From the NCBI GenBank assembly GCA_963749875.1, contig CAVVOX010000004.1:682001-746000 (forward strand): a stretch of 64,000 bases of DNA. The letters run 5' to 3'. The position numbers and the translations under genes are program-made. This DNA is from JAHQVI01 sp963749875. GTDB lineage: Bacteria > Pseudomonadota > Alphaproteobacteria > Rhizobiales > Rhodomicrobiaceae. Shown here piece by piece: positions 1 through 9,704 of this stretch; the stretch's first letter is position 1; each line of letters opens with the position of its first letter. Under the pieces are notes generated by a model. That model was not told the DNA's origin. It ran no database searches and saw only the letters and a program-made list of their open reading frames with translations.

Positions 1-602
1 GTCAACAGCTGATAGTCGTGGGTGGCGATGATCACGGATGTCCCCAGCCGGTTTAATTCGATGAACAGGCGCAGGAGCCGCCGTGCCATCTGCGGGTCGA
101 CGTTACCGGTCGGCTCGTCGGCGAGCAAGAGCTCCGGCTTGCCGATCACCGCACGGGCGATCGCCGCACGCTGTTTCTCACCGCCGGACAGCACCGGCGG
201 ATAGGCGTGCATTCTTTCGCCGAGCCCGACCCATTTGAGAAGCTCCGTCACATCCTCGGCATATTCGGATTGCCTCTTGCCGTGAACACGCAGCGGAAGG
301 GCGACATTTTCCCAAGTGGTCATATGATCGAGGAGGCGAAAGTCCTGAAACACGATGCCGACGCGGCGCCGCAATCCCGCGCGCTGTTCCGCACTTGCCC
401 GTGTGACATTTTTGCCGAATATATATGCTAGACCTCGCGTCGGCTTCAGAGACATGAACAGGATCTTGAGCAGGGACGTCTTGCCCGCGCCCGATGAGCC
501 GGTCAGGAAGTGAAACGATCCGGGGAGCAAATGAAAACTGACGTCGCGCAGGACTTCCTGGCCAAGTCCGTAGCGAAGTCCCAAATTTTCAAGTCTGATC
601 AC
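1..602 (-). CDS. ftsE: Cell division ATP-binding protein FtsE (partial, C-terminus beyond window)
   Basis: ABC-type ATPase of the FtsEX complex, which couples cytoplasmic ATP hydrolysis to septal peptidoglycan hydrolase activation at the inner membrane. Translation from a GTG at 602 gives a protein starting VIRLENLGLRYG. It carries Walker A GSSGAGKT, the ABC signature LSGGEKQRAAIARA and Walker B LLLADEPTG. About 200 codons are present and the gene runs off the left edge; ftsX would be expected next. The GTG start is chosen because the homologous N-terminus begins there and no ATG fits. The MJ0042 gene is divergent, with about 155 bp between them. Confidence 0.93.
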   Translation of the reverse strand, partial: MIRLENLGLRYGLGQEVLRDVSFHLLPGSFHFLTGSSGAGKTSLLKILFMSLKPTRGLAYIFGKNVTRASAEQRAGLRRRVGIVFQDFRLLDHMTTWENVALPLRVHGKRQSEYAEDVTELLKWVGLGERMHAYPPVLSGGEKQRAAIARAVIGKPELLLADEPTGNVDPQMARRLLRLFIELNRLGTSVIIATHDYQLL

Positions 603-757
603 GGCAGCTCCCGAACTCTCAAGCCAGACACGATCAACAGCTTAAGACGCCGGCCTTTATGCGGAACCGACTCTCTTGTATCAATGGAATTCGTCAAATC
701 AGGGACTGATATGTCTGCGCTGCTTATAGCCATCTCTCATGGTTAAAGGGAAACAAG

Positions 758-2692
758 GTGTCTCATATCATTGAATGCCCGGCCTGCGCGACCCGGTATA
801 GACTGAACAGGCCGATACCGGAAGGGGGCCGGACCGTGAAATGCGCCCGCTGTGCGCATCAATGGCGGCTCGAAGCGGGCGCCGAAGAGCCGGAGGCGCT
901 AGAGCTGGAAGAGGCGGGCTTCGGCGAGGATTTGGAAGCGGAACGGCACGAGCCGCCGGACCGGACCGTAAATATCGGCAGCCAGGCGCAAGGCGCGGAT
1001 TGGCAGCTCGGTTCGGACGGCGATACGGGTGAGACGGCCGAGGATGAGCCGGCGGAGCAGCTTTCGCAGGAATGGCAAACAGCCTTCGGCGCACAGCGGC
1101 TCAATACCGGCCGGGACGTCGATTCAGGCGCTGAAGCGGATTTCCGGACTGCAGCCGATTCTGATGACGAGTTGGCCGATGCCGACGATGAATCGCAAGC
1201 CGCGGCATGGCAGGCCCGCCGCGACCAGTTCGCCGAGGCGATTTCGACGCTCGGTGAGCCGCAATCTTCGGATTACGGACCGTCGTCGATTGAAGACGAA
1301 GAGGCCGGCTCTACGGCCTATGCCGGCGCCGGCTGGCAGGAGCCGCGCGATGACGATGCCGTAGCTCCGCAGTCGCGCGGGTTTGGTCCGCAGAGCGAAC
1401 CGGACCCCGACGTCGAGAACCGTTTTTGGCGTTCGAGCGGTGCGCAAGAACAGCCCTCCTCGGATGAGGAGGAAGCGGTTGCGCCGGATGAGGATGAAGG
1501 ACAGTCCGGATGGGCAAGCCGCCTCATGCGTCCCTGGCGGGCGAAATTCGGTTCCGCGGCGAGGGCGGCGGCGTCTGAACCGGAGGACACCGAAATCGCT
1601 ATTCGCGAGGCGCTGAAGGCCGCTTTGGAACAGCCCGGCGAAGCTGCCGGAAGAACCGATCCGTTCGAAGAGCCGATGCCGGAGCGAAGCCATCAGCGTT
1701 TCGGTCCGGAGGAGCGATTTGGGGTCGGCACGAAGGACGATGAGGCACCGGCTGTGCAGCGATTCGATCCCGCAGACCGCTGGGCTGCGTCCGAGTTCGC
1801 CGGGCCCGAGCGTCCATCCCTCCCATTCGCTCGTCTTGAAGCGCAGCGCACGGAGGACGAGCCGGAGGATGAAGAGGAGCATGATCCTCCGTTCCGCCTG
1901 ACGGGCGGGAATGCCAATGCGCCGATTTATGGCGCCGCGGATGCCCGCGAATATGAGGCGTATGAGGAGGAATTGGAGCCGAATGACGGTCCCGATGAGG
2001 ACGCCTTAGAGGCCGATAGGACGGGGGCGTTCGGCTTCCGCGCAGGGCAGTACGGGCAGAATGAGGAGGAGGCTGCGGCGGCCGGTATGGCCGCCTATGA
2101 CGAGACGCAGGAGGATTTCCGCGGCCTGTATGACGAGCAATTCCACGCGGACCACGGCGACCGCATGATCAACGATCGTCTGGAGGAAGACCTTTCGGAT
2201 CTGCGATCGGAGCTCGAGGGCACGCACCTCACGACTTATGAGCGCAGATACCGTTTCAGTGGTCTGGCGATTGCCGCCGCCTGGGCGGTATTCCTGTTGC
2301 TCATCAGCGGCGTCGTGCTCGCGCTGGTCAGCTTCCGGCAGGAGATCATGGTGGCGCTTCCCGGCACCACCGACCTTTACCGGAGTTTGGGCTTCGAAGT
2401 CGCCGATAGCGGGGTTGACTTCGCCGATGTCAGCTACCGGTGGACCAGCGCCGACGGCAAGCCGATGATCCAAGTGACCGGGCAGGTGGTGAACATTACC
2501 GACCGGCCGGTCAAAGTTCCCCGTGTCCTCGTGAATGTGCGGGATGCGATCGGCGCCGATGCCGTGCAAGCCACGGCGAGCGTGCCGCGGGATGAGTTGG
2601 CGCCCCGGGAAAGCGCAAGCTTCACGCTGGAATTCGTGTCGCCGCCGGAAGACGTAGCGCAGATCGAGCTGGAGTTCGACCACACCAGATGA
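758..2692 (+). CDS. MJ0042-type zinc-ribbon membrane protein with acidic linker
   Basis: The first 35 residues form a zinc ribbon of the MJ0042/TIGR02098 type, with CPAC at residues 7-10 and CARC at 29-32. A very long acidic, low-complexity stretch follows (about residues 40-480). One transmembrane helix lies near residues 500-525, and a compact C-terminal domain of about 110 residues resembles the DUF3426-like domain often paired with this zinc ribbon. A GTG start at 758 follows AAGG. Function is unknown; its position divergent from ftsE is common in Alphaproteobacteria. The length (644 aa) is large because of the linker. Confidence 0.85.
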   Translation: MSHIIECPACATRYRLNRPIPEGGRTVKCARCAHQWRLEAGAEEPEALELEEAGFGEDLEAERHEPPDRTVNIGSQAQGADWQLGSDGDTGETAEDEPAEQLSQEWQTAFGAQRLNTGRDVDSGAEADFRTAADSDDELADADDESQAAAWQARRDQFAEAISTLGEPQSSDYGPSSIEDEEAGSTAYAGAGWQEPRDDDAVAPQSRGFGPQSEPDPDVENRFWRSSGAQEQPSSDEEEAVAPDEDEGQSGWASRLMRPWRAKFGSAARAAASEPEDTEIAIREALKAALEQPGEAAGRTDPFEEPMPERSHQRFGPEERFGVGTKDDEAPAVQRFDPADRWAASEFAGPERPSLPFARLEAQRTEDEPEDEEEHDPPFRLTGGNANAPIYGAADAREYEAYEEELEPNDGPDEDALEADRTGAFGFRAGQYGQNEEEAAAAGMAAYDETQEDFRGLYDEQFHADHGDRMINDRLEEDLSDLRSELEGTHLTTYERRYRFSGLAIAAAWAVFLLLISGVVLALVSFRQEIMVALPGTTDLYRSLGFEVADSGVDFADVSYRWTSADGKPMIQVTGQVVNITDRPVKVPRVLVNVRDAIGADAVQATASVPRDELAPRESASFTLEFVSPPEDVAQIELEFDHTR

Positions 2693-2783
2693 GGCGCATT
2701 CGGCGCGCGAGACAGGTTCCTGTCGTCCCGGACGCGGTGCCGCGCATGGGAGGAGGATTTGACCGTCTTGTTGCCGACGCGGA

Positions 2784-5387
2784 TCAGAAGCGTTCGATCA
2801 GACGCTCAATGTAGTCCAGCTCCGGCAGCGGACGGCTGCGTTCGCCCAAGCGGCGGCGAAGCTCCTTCAGAATTTCCCGGGCGCGCTGGATCTCGCTCTC
2901 TTCCGGCACTTTGACGGAATCGCCGTCATCGAGGCCCTGTGTCGGCAGCGGACGGCCGAGAGGATCGCGGTCGCCATTGCCGGTCAGGGCCCGGCCCGTG
3001 CGGCCCGGCTGCCCCATGCTTTGCATCATCTGCTCCGCAAGAGACCTGGCGCCGTGACGGAGGCGGTCGAGCGCCAAGGTCTGCTGCTCGGTGGCCTGCC
3101 CGGCATCTTCCTGTCCAAGCGCTTCGCCGGCATTGCCCATCGCCTGATCCGCGCCTTCGAGCTGATTTGGCGACTGGGCGCCCAGGCCCCTTAGCTGCCC
3201 CATGAGCTGCTGAAGCTGTTTTTGGAGATCGCCCTGCCGCTGGCCCAATCCCGGGAAGGGATTCTGCTCCATGCCGCCCTGGCCCTGCCCCTGCTGGCGC
3301 TGCTGACCATTCTGACCCTGCTCGCCGGGCGATCCGTTCTGGCCCTGTTGCTGAGCACGATAGGTCTCATCGAGCAATTGCTGCTGTTTACCGATCAGGT
3401 TGCTGAGCGCATCCAAGGTCTGCATCATCTGCTGGGCTTGGCCATTTTGCGGCTGACCGCCCGGCTGCAAATTCTCCAGAAGGTCGCGAAGCTGGCTGAG
3501 CATCTGGCGCGCGGCATCGCGTGACCCCGTTCTTGCCAGATCCTCGATCTGCTTGAGCATTCGCTCCAGATCCTGCGAGCTGAGCATGCGATCGGGTGAG
3601 AACTGGCCGCTCGGGTCGAAATGCGGGTGCTGCATTGCCTGTTGCGCAAGACTCTGCAGGAACTCGTTCAAAGCGGTGCGCAGCTCATCCATGAGCTGCC
3701 TGAGCTCCTCGTCGGATGCGCCGTCCTCAAGCGCGCGCATCAGCTTTTCCTGAGCCATGCGCAGACGGCGTTCGGCATCGGACAGATCGCCGTCTTCGAT
3801 GTGCACCGCGATCTCCCAAAGCAGATTGGCGGCGCTTTCCATGCTCGGCCGATCATCATTTTGGGTCAGACGCCAATAGGCGGAGCGCATGCCGAGATAG
3901 ATCTTGAGATCCTTGATGAACAGCTCCGGCGCGATCGTGAGGCCTTCGAGTGCGCGGGCGACCTTGTCTTTGCGATCCGGCCGGTCGACCAGCTTCTTGC
4001 GCTGTTCGATCAGCGCCCGCGCAAGAGGCTTGCGGAACGTCCGCTCAGGCAATGTCAGCTTGTGAGGCTTGCTGTAGCCAAGCTGACCGGCCTGGTCGCG
4101 GGCCTCCAGCGTGATCGTTACGGGCAGCCCAGCCCAAAAATGCGAGGTCAGATCGCGATAGGTCTGCCCTTCGCCTTCCTTGGTATTGGCGCGAGGCAAA
4201 GTCAGCGGAAAATCGGGCGCCTCGCCGAGACGCTTCACATTGGCCGGGCGTTCCTTGCCCGTGTCCCACGCGGCGCCGCTGGCCCGCGCAACCCTGGCCT
4301 GCGCCGAGAGCACGCCGTAATCATCCTCGACCTTATATTTGAAGCGAAGCGAGCCGCGCCGCGCCTCGGCGGGAGGCTCGGTCATGGTGATTTTCGGAGG
4401 CGCGTCGTCGATGATCTCGACCGTCCAGCTCGCGACAGGCGTGCTGTCTTCCAGCAGCTCGATTTGTGCGCCTTCGGTCAGCGTTTCCTTGAACTGCGCG
4501 GTTCTGCCATTCCCATCCGTTGCGCTTGCCTTGATCAGATTTCCCGCTGGCTCGGCCTCTGCTGCCGAACTCGCCTTTTGCTGCTCCGCTTCGGAAATGA
4601 TCCGCAGGGCATAGCGCGCCGCATCGGCTTCATTGATGCGGACCGTGAGCTCACTTTTCTCGGGCACCTTGAAAGAGGTCTGCTGCTCTTCGCCGCCGAT
4701 CGTGTGCCTTGCGCCGTCCGCGATCATAAGGGGCGGCTGGCCGGTATAGACGGGCGGTGTGATCCAGGCATCCAGGCGGGCAAGGCTTGCGCTGGTGGGC
4801 GGTTTGAACGTAAAGGCGGCTCCTATACGGCTGCCCGCATCGTCCCAATGAGCGGCATAACCGACGGCAAGCAGCAGCACCAGAAGCGTTCGCAGGGCGA
4901 AGGGGTCCCACCGGTCGATGCGCGGATGCGGCCAGCCGGCCTTCAGCCGCGCAAAAAGCCGGGCCAGCCGCTCCCGGTGAGCCGACCAGATCCGGCTGGT
5001 CACTTGCGACGGGCTGAACCCAGCCAGACTGTCGTGATAAGAGGTCGCGGGCCGGTGCGGCAATCCGGCGGTTGTTTCCAGACGCCGCAAAGCCTCCTCG
5101 CCGCTCGGCCACCGAATGCGAATGAGGGGAAACAGCGAGACGACCAGCGCGGCGCCGAAGCCCCAAACCACGCCGCGATGGATCTCGTAATCCAAATGCT
5201 GCCAGAAACCGAAGATCGACAGGAGCAGGAAGACGCCAATAACGCCGATAGGCACCCAGAGCGCCGGCCAGAGGCGTTCGAGGATGATGACGAGGCGTGC
5301 GCGCCTGACCTTGCGGTTCAACTCTTGCGCCAGCGCGCGAGGCGGACGGGGGCACCTGTTGTCTGGCCGCTCAGACTGTCTCTTCAT
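2784..5387 (-). CDS. TIGR02302 family (DUF4175) membrane protein
   Basis: Large protein with two transmembrane helices near the N-terminus, preceded by a basic segment and WPALWVPIGV. A periplasmic-looking region follows, then a long Gln/Gly-rich segment (GQNGQQRQQGQGQG-like) in the last third. This order matches the TIGR02302/DUF4175 family of Alphaproteobacteria, whose function is not established. The start at 5387 (MKRQSERPDN) is chosen over a GTG 48 bp upstream because the family N-terminus begins with a short basic leader. It lies downstream of lysA on the same strand and is convergent with the MJ0042 gene. Confidence 0.88.
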   Translation of the reverse strand: MKRQSERPDNRCPRPPRALAQELNRKVRRARLVIILERLWPALWVPIGVIGVFLLLSIFGFWQHLDYEIHRGVVWGFGAALVVSLFPLIRIRWPSGEEALRRLETTAGLPHRPATSYHDSLAGFSPSQVTSRIWSAHRERLARLFARLKAGWPHPRIDRWDPFALRTLLVLLLAVGYAAHWDDAGSRIGAAFTFKPPTSASLARLDAWITPPVYTGQPPLMIADGARHTIGGEEQQTSFKVPEKSELTVRINEADAARYALRIISEAEQQKASSAAEAEPAGNLIKASATDGNGRTAQFKETLTEGAQIELLEDSTPVASWTVEIIDDAPPKITMTEPPAEARRGSLRFKYKVEDDYGVLSAQARVARASGAAWDTGKERPANVKRLGEAPDFPLTLPRANTKEGEGQTYRDLTSHFWAGLPVTITLEARDQAGQLGYSKPHKLTLPERTFRKPLARALIEQRKKLVDRPDRKDKVARALEGLTIAPELFIKDLKIYLGMRSAYWRLTQNDDRPSMESAANLLWEIAVHIEDGDLSDAERRLRMAQEKLMRALEDGASDEELRQLMDELRTALNEFLQSLAQQAMQHPHFDPSGQFSPDRMLSSQDLERMLKQIEDLARTGSRDAARQMLSQLRDLLENLQPGGQPQNGQAQQMMQTLDALSNLIGKQQQLLDETYRAQQQGQNGSPGEQGQNGQQRQQGQGQGGMEQNPFPGLGQRQGDLQKQLQQLMGQLRGLGAQSPNQLEGADQAMGNAGEALGQEDAGQATEQQTLALDRLRHGARSLAEQMMQSMGQPGRTGRALTGNGDRDPLGRPLPTQGLDDGDSVKVPEESEIQRAREILKELRRRLGERSRPLPELDYIERLIERF

Positions 5388-5478
5388 GCTTTTAAGAATA
5401 CCACAGTATTGCGGCGCAACAACAGATTGCGTCACGTCACCGGAGCGTCGGCGTTTTGCGGCAATTAACGCTCTGGAT

Positions 5479-6765
5479 CTATTGCGAAAACCGGATTTTT
5501 GCCAGCCAGCCGGGCATGCGCTCGATCTTCAACATCTCGTCATAATCAGGACGGCGGCGAACCTCGGCCCAATCATCGCCGTTCACCAGCACCTCCGGCA
5601 CAAGCAGCCGGCTGTTATATTGCGAGGACTGGACCGCGCCATAGGCGCCGGCGGTCATGATCGCAACGAGATCGCCCGGCGCGAATGGCGGAAGCGGACG
5701 CTCCTTGGCGAGATAATCGCTGCTTTCGCAGATCGGGCCGACGACATCGGCCGGTTCATAGGGCTCCGCTCGCTTCTCTTCGCGCACCGGCCAGATCTCG
5801 TGATGCGCGTCGTAGAGCGTCGGCCGGATGAGATCGTTCATCGCCGCATCGATAATGACGAAGCGCTTGCCGCTCGTCCTTTTCTCATAGATGACGCGCG
5901 CGACAAGAATGCCGGCATTGGCGGCAATCATCCGACCCGGCTCGAAGAGCAGCCTGCAATCCAGATTGGCCAGTTTGTCCCGAACCGTCGCCGCATAGAC
6001 TTCCGGCCGCGGCGGCGGCTCCACATCATCGTGATAGGGCACGCCGAGCCCGCCGCCCACATTGGCGAAGGTGATCCGGTGTCCCGCCTTTCGCAACGTG
6101 CCCACCAGTTCGGCCATCAGCGTAAAGGCGTTTCCGAGTGGGGCCAGATCGGTGATCTGGCTGCCGATATGCATGTGGACGCCGCAGGGCTCGATCCCGG
6201 GCAGGTCGCGGGCGAGCGCATAGAGACGGGGTGCGTCATCCCATGGCACGCCGAACTTGTCTCCGGCGCGGCCGGTTGCGATCTTGTGATGGGTCTTGGC
6301 GTCCACATCGGGATTGACGCGAAAGGCGATCCGGACGGTCAGCGCTTTCGCGCTCGCAACCTCGGACATTGCGCGCAGCTCGGCCTCCAACTCCACATTG
6401 AAGGCGAAAATGCCCTCATCGAGCGCGTGAGCGATTTCCGCTTCCGTCTTGCCGACGCCGGAGAAAACGATGCGCTCGGCGGGAATCCCCGCTGCGAGGG
6501 CGCGCCTCAGCTCGCCTTCCGAGACGACATCCATCCCGGCGCCCAATACACCCAATGTGCGCAGCACGGCGAGATTGGAGTTCGCCTTGATGGAGTAGCA
6601 GACCAGGATGTCGCGGCCTTCGAAGGCCTCCGAGAAAACGCGGTAGTGCCGCTGCAGCGTCGCCGTCGAATAGCAATAAAAGGGCGTGCCGACGGCATCC
6701 GCAATGGCCGGAACGCTGACATTTTCGGCGTGAAGCACGCCATCTCGATAGGCGAAGTGGTGCAT
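5479..6765 (-). CDS. lysA: Diaminopimelate decarboxylase
   Basis: PLP-dependent fold-III decarboxylase converting meso-diaminopimelate to L-lysine and CO2, the last step of lysine synthesis. The PLP lysine is in CYSIKANSN (about residue 60). HIGSQI (about residue 200) and the catalytic GPICESSD motif are present. The 428-aa length is normal. It is in the order lysA-lptM-argH read from the opposite direction (argH, lptM, lysA, TIGR02302), a typical alphaproteobacterial arrangement. Confidence 0.96.
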   Translation of the reverse strand: MHHFAYRDGVLHAENVSVPAIADAVGTPFYCYSTATLQRHYRVFSEAFEGRDILVCYSIKANSNLAVLRTLGVLGAGMDVVSEGELRRALAAGIPAERIVFSGVGKTEAEIAHALDEGIFAFNVELEAELRAMSEVASAKALTVRIAFRVNPDVDAKTHHKIATGRAGDKFGVPWDDAPRLYALARDLPGIEPCGVHMHIGSQITDLAPLGNAFTLMAELVGTLRKAGHRITFANVGGGLGVPYHDDVEPPPRPEVYAATVRDKLANLDCRLLFEPGRMIAANAGILVARVIYEKRTSGKRFVIIDAAMNDLIRPTLYDAHHEIWPVREEKRAEPYEPADVVGPICESSDYLAKERPLPPFAPGDLVAIMTAGAYGAVQSSQYNSRLLVPEVLVNGDDWAEVRRRPDYDEMLKIERMPGWLAKIRFSQ

Positions 6766-6913
6766 GAGGGCTGCGCAACCGCTTGAAATCTCATACCAGA
6801 TAGCGGCAGGGCGCTCAGCAGGTCAAGCGCCCATTAAGGCTGACATCAAACATTGAGGCCCCGGCACCGTCGGCGTGGCCGGGCGTTGCACTGTGCGACT
6901 TGGTGAAGGTGGA

Positions 6914-7090
6914 CTACCGCAACAGCCCGTCGAGGACGAAATCCTTGTGCGGCTTTTCTTTCGGCTTCGGCTTGACCGAGGGACCGTTATCCGCCGCGAC
7001 CGGCGGCTGGAGCGCGCCACGCTTGCCGCAAGCCGATACGGCCAGCGCGGCACAAGCAAGGATGGCGACCAGTTTAAGCGTGCGGCTCAT
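6914..7090 (-). CDS. lptM: LptM-like small lipoprotein
   Basis: 58-residue lipoprotein. The start MSRTLKLVAILAC is followed by a lipobox VSAC with the lipidated Cys at residue 21. A CGKRGALQPP segment is typical of LptM (YifL), the factor that helps mature the LPS translocon LptDE at the outer membrane. The rest is Pro/Lys rich and ends DFVLDGLLR. The gene lies between argH and lysA, its usual place in Alphaproteobacteria. It is identified from sequence pattern and neighbourhood. Confidence 0.88.
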   Translation of the reverse strand: MSRTLKLVAILACAALAVSACGKRGALQPPVAADNGPSVKPKPKEKPHKDFVLDGLLR

Positions 7091-7145
7091 AAAATCCCCC
7101 GTCTCGCCTTTGCGCCGGTATTAAAAAGGCGAAATTTGACCTTTC

Positions 7146-8543
7146 TTAGCGCGATTGGCTTTCTTCATCCAGCCGTTTCAACCAATTCCGGGCGCCGGAT
7201 GCGACATTTTCAGGCGATGTGCCCCCGAAGCTGCGGCGGCTGGCAACAGAATTTTCCACACTGAGAACGGAAAACACGGCCTCGGTGATGCGCGGCTCGA
7301 TGCTTTGCATGTCGCCGAGCGCAAGGCCGTCCAGCCCAAGGCCTTTTTCCTCGGCGATTTTCACGATCTTCCCGGTGACGTGATGTGCCTCGCGGAATGG
7401 CAGCCCCAATTCGCGCACCAGCCAATCGGCGAGATCGGTCGCGGTCGAATAACCGCGGGCCGCCGCTTCCCGCATCCGGTCCGCATCGACCTCAAGGTCT
7501 TCGATCATGCCGGTCATGGCGGCGATCATCAATGAGAGCGTGTTCAGCGCGTCGAAGGTCTGTTCCTTGTCTTCCTGCATGTCCTTGGAATAGGCGAGCG
7601 GCAGCCCCTTCATGACGATCATCAAGACGTTGAACGCTCCGGCGATGCGTCCGGCCTTGGCGCGCACGAGCTCGGCCGCATCCGGATTGCGCTTCTGCGG
7701 CATGATAGAGGAGCCGGTGGTGAATTTGTCGCTCAGCCGGATGAACCCGAAATCCGCCGAGCACCAGATCACGATCTCTTCGGCCAGCCGGGAGAGATGG
7801 GTCGCGCAGATCGCGCTGGCCGCGAGAACCTCCAAGACGAAATCGCGCGCCGACACCGCATCGAGGGAATTCGCCATCGGCCGGTCGAAGCCGAGTTCCT
7901 TCGCGGTCGTCTCCCGGTCGATCGGGAAGGAGGTTCCGGCAAGCGCCGCCGCGCCGAGGGGCAACTCATTCAGCCGCGCCCGCGCATCGGCGAGACGCCC
8001 GCGGTCGCGCGAAAGCATCTCGACATAGGCGAGACAGTGATGGCCGAAGACCACCGGCTGCGCGGTCTGCAAATGGGTGAAGCCGGGCATGACGGTCGCC
8101 GTATGCCGCTCGGCTTTCTGCGCGAGCGCCCGTTGCAGACCGAGAAGCTGGCCGTCGAGATGGTCGATTGCGTCACGGACATAAAGCCGCATGTCAGTCG
8201 CCACCTGGTCGTTCCGCGACCGGGCCGTGTGCAAGCGGCCGGCCGCATCGCCGATCAGCGCTTTCAGCCGGGACTCGATATTGAGATGGATATCCTCCAT
8301 CGCGCGCGAGAAGGCGAATTTGCCGGCCTCGATCTCCTCTTTGATCGTGGTGAGCCCGGACGCGATCGCCTCCGCGTCGGCTTTGGAAATGATTCCCTGC
8401 CGCGCCAGCATATTGGCATGGGCGATCGAACCCCTTATGTCTTGCGCGTAGAGGCGGCGGTCAAAGTCGATGGAGGCGTTGATTTCCTCCATGATTTCGG
8501 CGGGACCGGAGGCGAAACGCCCGCCCCACATTTTGTTTGTCAT
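7146..8543 (-). CDS. argH: Argininosuccinate lyase
   Basis: Catalyses argininosuccinate to arginine plus fumarate, the last step of arginine synthesis; cytosolic homotetramer. The family signature GSSIMPQKRNPD is intact, and N-terminal MWGGRF and HTARSRNDQ motifs are present. The start at 8543 (MTNKMWGGRF) is preferred to the in-frame extension upstream because homologues begin there and the extension overlaps the divergent TlpA gene. Length is 465 aa, normal for the family. It is upstream of lptM and lysA, probably co-transcribed. Confidence 0.96.
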   Translation of the reverse strand: MTNKMWGGRFASGPAEIMEEINASIDFDRRLYAQDIRGSIAHANMLARQGIISKADAEAIASGLTTIKEEIEAGKFAFSRAMEDIHLNIESRLKALIGDAAGRLHTARSRNDQVATDMRLYVRDAIDHLDGQLLGLQRALAQKAERHTATVMPGFTHLQTAQPVVFGHHCLAYVEMLSRDRGRLADARARLNELPLGAAALAGTSFPIDRETTAKELGFDRPMANSLDAVSARDFVLEVLAASAICATHLSRLAEEIVIWCSADFGFIRLSDKFTTGSSIMPQKRNPDAAELVRAKAGRIAGAFNVLMIVMKGLPLAYSKDMQEDKEQTFDALNTLSLMIAAMTGMIEDLEVDADRMREAAARGYSTATDLADWLVRELGLPFREAHHVTGKIVKIAEEKGLGLDGLALGDMQSIEPRITEAVFSVLSVENSVASRRSFGGTSPENVASGARNWLKRLDEESQSR

Positions 8544-8568
8544 AATTGCGACTCTAGCGGTTTGGGAA

Positions 8569-9255
8569 ATGACTGGGAACCAGAAGACCAGCGGCTCTGA
8601 CAATTCTCCGCGGCGCGCCAGCAATCTGCCTCTCTATAGCCTTGCTGCGGTGTTTGCGGCAATTGCTGGATTTCTGGCGGTCATCGTGGCGGACCGGATA
8701 GGCGGGCCGCCCCAGGCGGGCATTGCGAATAACGCCGATGCCGGGAGCGCCGCCGCCGCGAATGTCGCCGAACCGGAGGCGTCGTCCGGGCTGGAGAAGC
8801 TTGTCCGATCCGAGACGCCGAAGCCGCTCCCAGCGTTCACCTTCACTGACGGAAACGGCCGCGAGCGGCGCCTGAGCGATTGGAAAGGCCGGGTGGTCCT
8901 GCTCAATCTCTGGGCGACCTGGTGCGCGCCGTGCAAGGTCGAAATGCCGAGCCTTGATCGCCTGCAGGCAAGGCTTGGAGGGCCGGATTTCCAGGTCGTG
9001 CCGATAAGCCTCGACTGGTCGGGGCCGGATAAGCCGCGGCAATTCCTGAAGGCGAACAAGCTCGACAATCTCGCTCTCTATCTCGACAGCTCGAAGACGG
9101 TCCTGCGGGCTGTCGGCGCGCTGGGACTGCCCACGACGGTGCTCATCGACAGAGAAGGGCGCGAGATCGCCCGGCTCGCGGGCGCCGCGGAGTGGGATTC
9201 GCCCGAGGTGGTGGCGATGATCCGCGAGCTCATGGCTGAACCCGACAAAATTTAG
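8569..9255 (+). CDS. tlpA: TlpA-family thiol:disulfide oxidoreductase, membrane anchored
   Basis: One N-terminal transmembrane helix (about residues 16-36) is followed by a periplasmic thioredoxin fold with the active site WATWCAPCKVEMP (about residue 125). TlpA proteins reduce periplasmic disulfides, classically for cytochrome oxidase copper-site assembly. The start ATG at 8569 is chosen because the upstream in-frame extension runs into argH on the other strand. The gene is divergent from argH with a gap of only 25 bp, so their promoters overlap. The conserved cis-Pro segment GLPTTVLID is present. Confidence 0.9.
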   Translation: MTGNQKTSGSDNSPRRASNLPLYSLAAVFAAIAGFLAVIVADRIGGPPQAGIANNADAGSAAAANVAEPEASSGLEKLVRSETPKPLPAFTFTDGNGRERRLSDWKGRVVLLNLWATWCAPCKVEMPSLDRLQARLGGPDFQVVPISLDWSGPDKPRQFLKANKLDNLALYLDSSKTVLRAVGALGLPTTVLIDREGREIARLAGAAEWDSPEVVAMIRELMAEPDKI

Positions 9256-9264
9256 GCTCATCCC

Positions 9265-9666
9265 ATGATCAAATTCCTGCGGGATAGTCTCAAGCGGAGG
9301 AGATTGCGCCTTGTCGTTAAAGGGCTTCCGCAGGTTCTACGGCAATGCTATGGCCGACAGGAATTCTATACCGCAGGGCAAGTCGCAACCGCTGCGAAGC
9401 TGTTGAAGCTAAGACGCGGATTGATGCCATCCGCCTTCGCGACAGCATGCGCTACCCCTGAATTTCTGGCTGCGCAACCAGATCTGAACGAAGAAGACTA
9501 TATGAATCTGCGAACCGACATCGCCGAGCTCTTCTGGCTTGACGAAGAGAAATTGAATTGCCGGACATTGACTTCCGAATTCCGAAATCCGATAGGTCCC
9601 GCAATCGGTGTGGACCCGGTTTCAGGGCTGGATGTCGGCGGCAATGGTGGTGGAGGCAACTGGTGA
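9265..9666 (+). CDS. Small conserved hypothetical protein (DUF6559-like)
   Basis: 133-residue soluble protein with a very basic N-terminus (KRRRLRLVVKGLPQVLRQ), a YGRQEFYTAGQV segment, and a Gly-rich tail ending in GGNGGGGNW. The pattern resembles small proteins grouped as DUF6559; the assignment is from memory of the family pattern. Function is unknown. It starts 10 bp after tlpA, so it is likely in the same transcript. Confidence 0.7.
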   Translation: MIKFLRDSLKRRRLRLVVKGLPQVLRQCYGRQEFYTAGQVATAAKLLKLRRGLMPSAFATACATPEFLAAQPDLNEEDYMNLRTDIAELFWLDEEKLNCRTLTSEFRNPIGPAIGVDPVSGLDVGGNGGGGNW

Positions 9667-9704
9667 CAAGCGGGACGGCGGCATTTATTTTATAGAAAGC
9701 GCGC

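Noticed and set aside
3621..5468. Long open frame of about 615 codons opposite the TIGR02302 gene
   Set aside because: It is an antisense shadow of a GC-rich gene with strong family similarity on the minus strand and has no recognisable domain.
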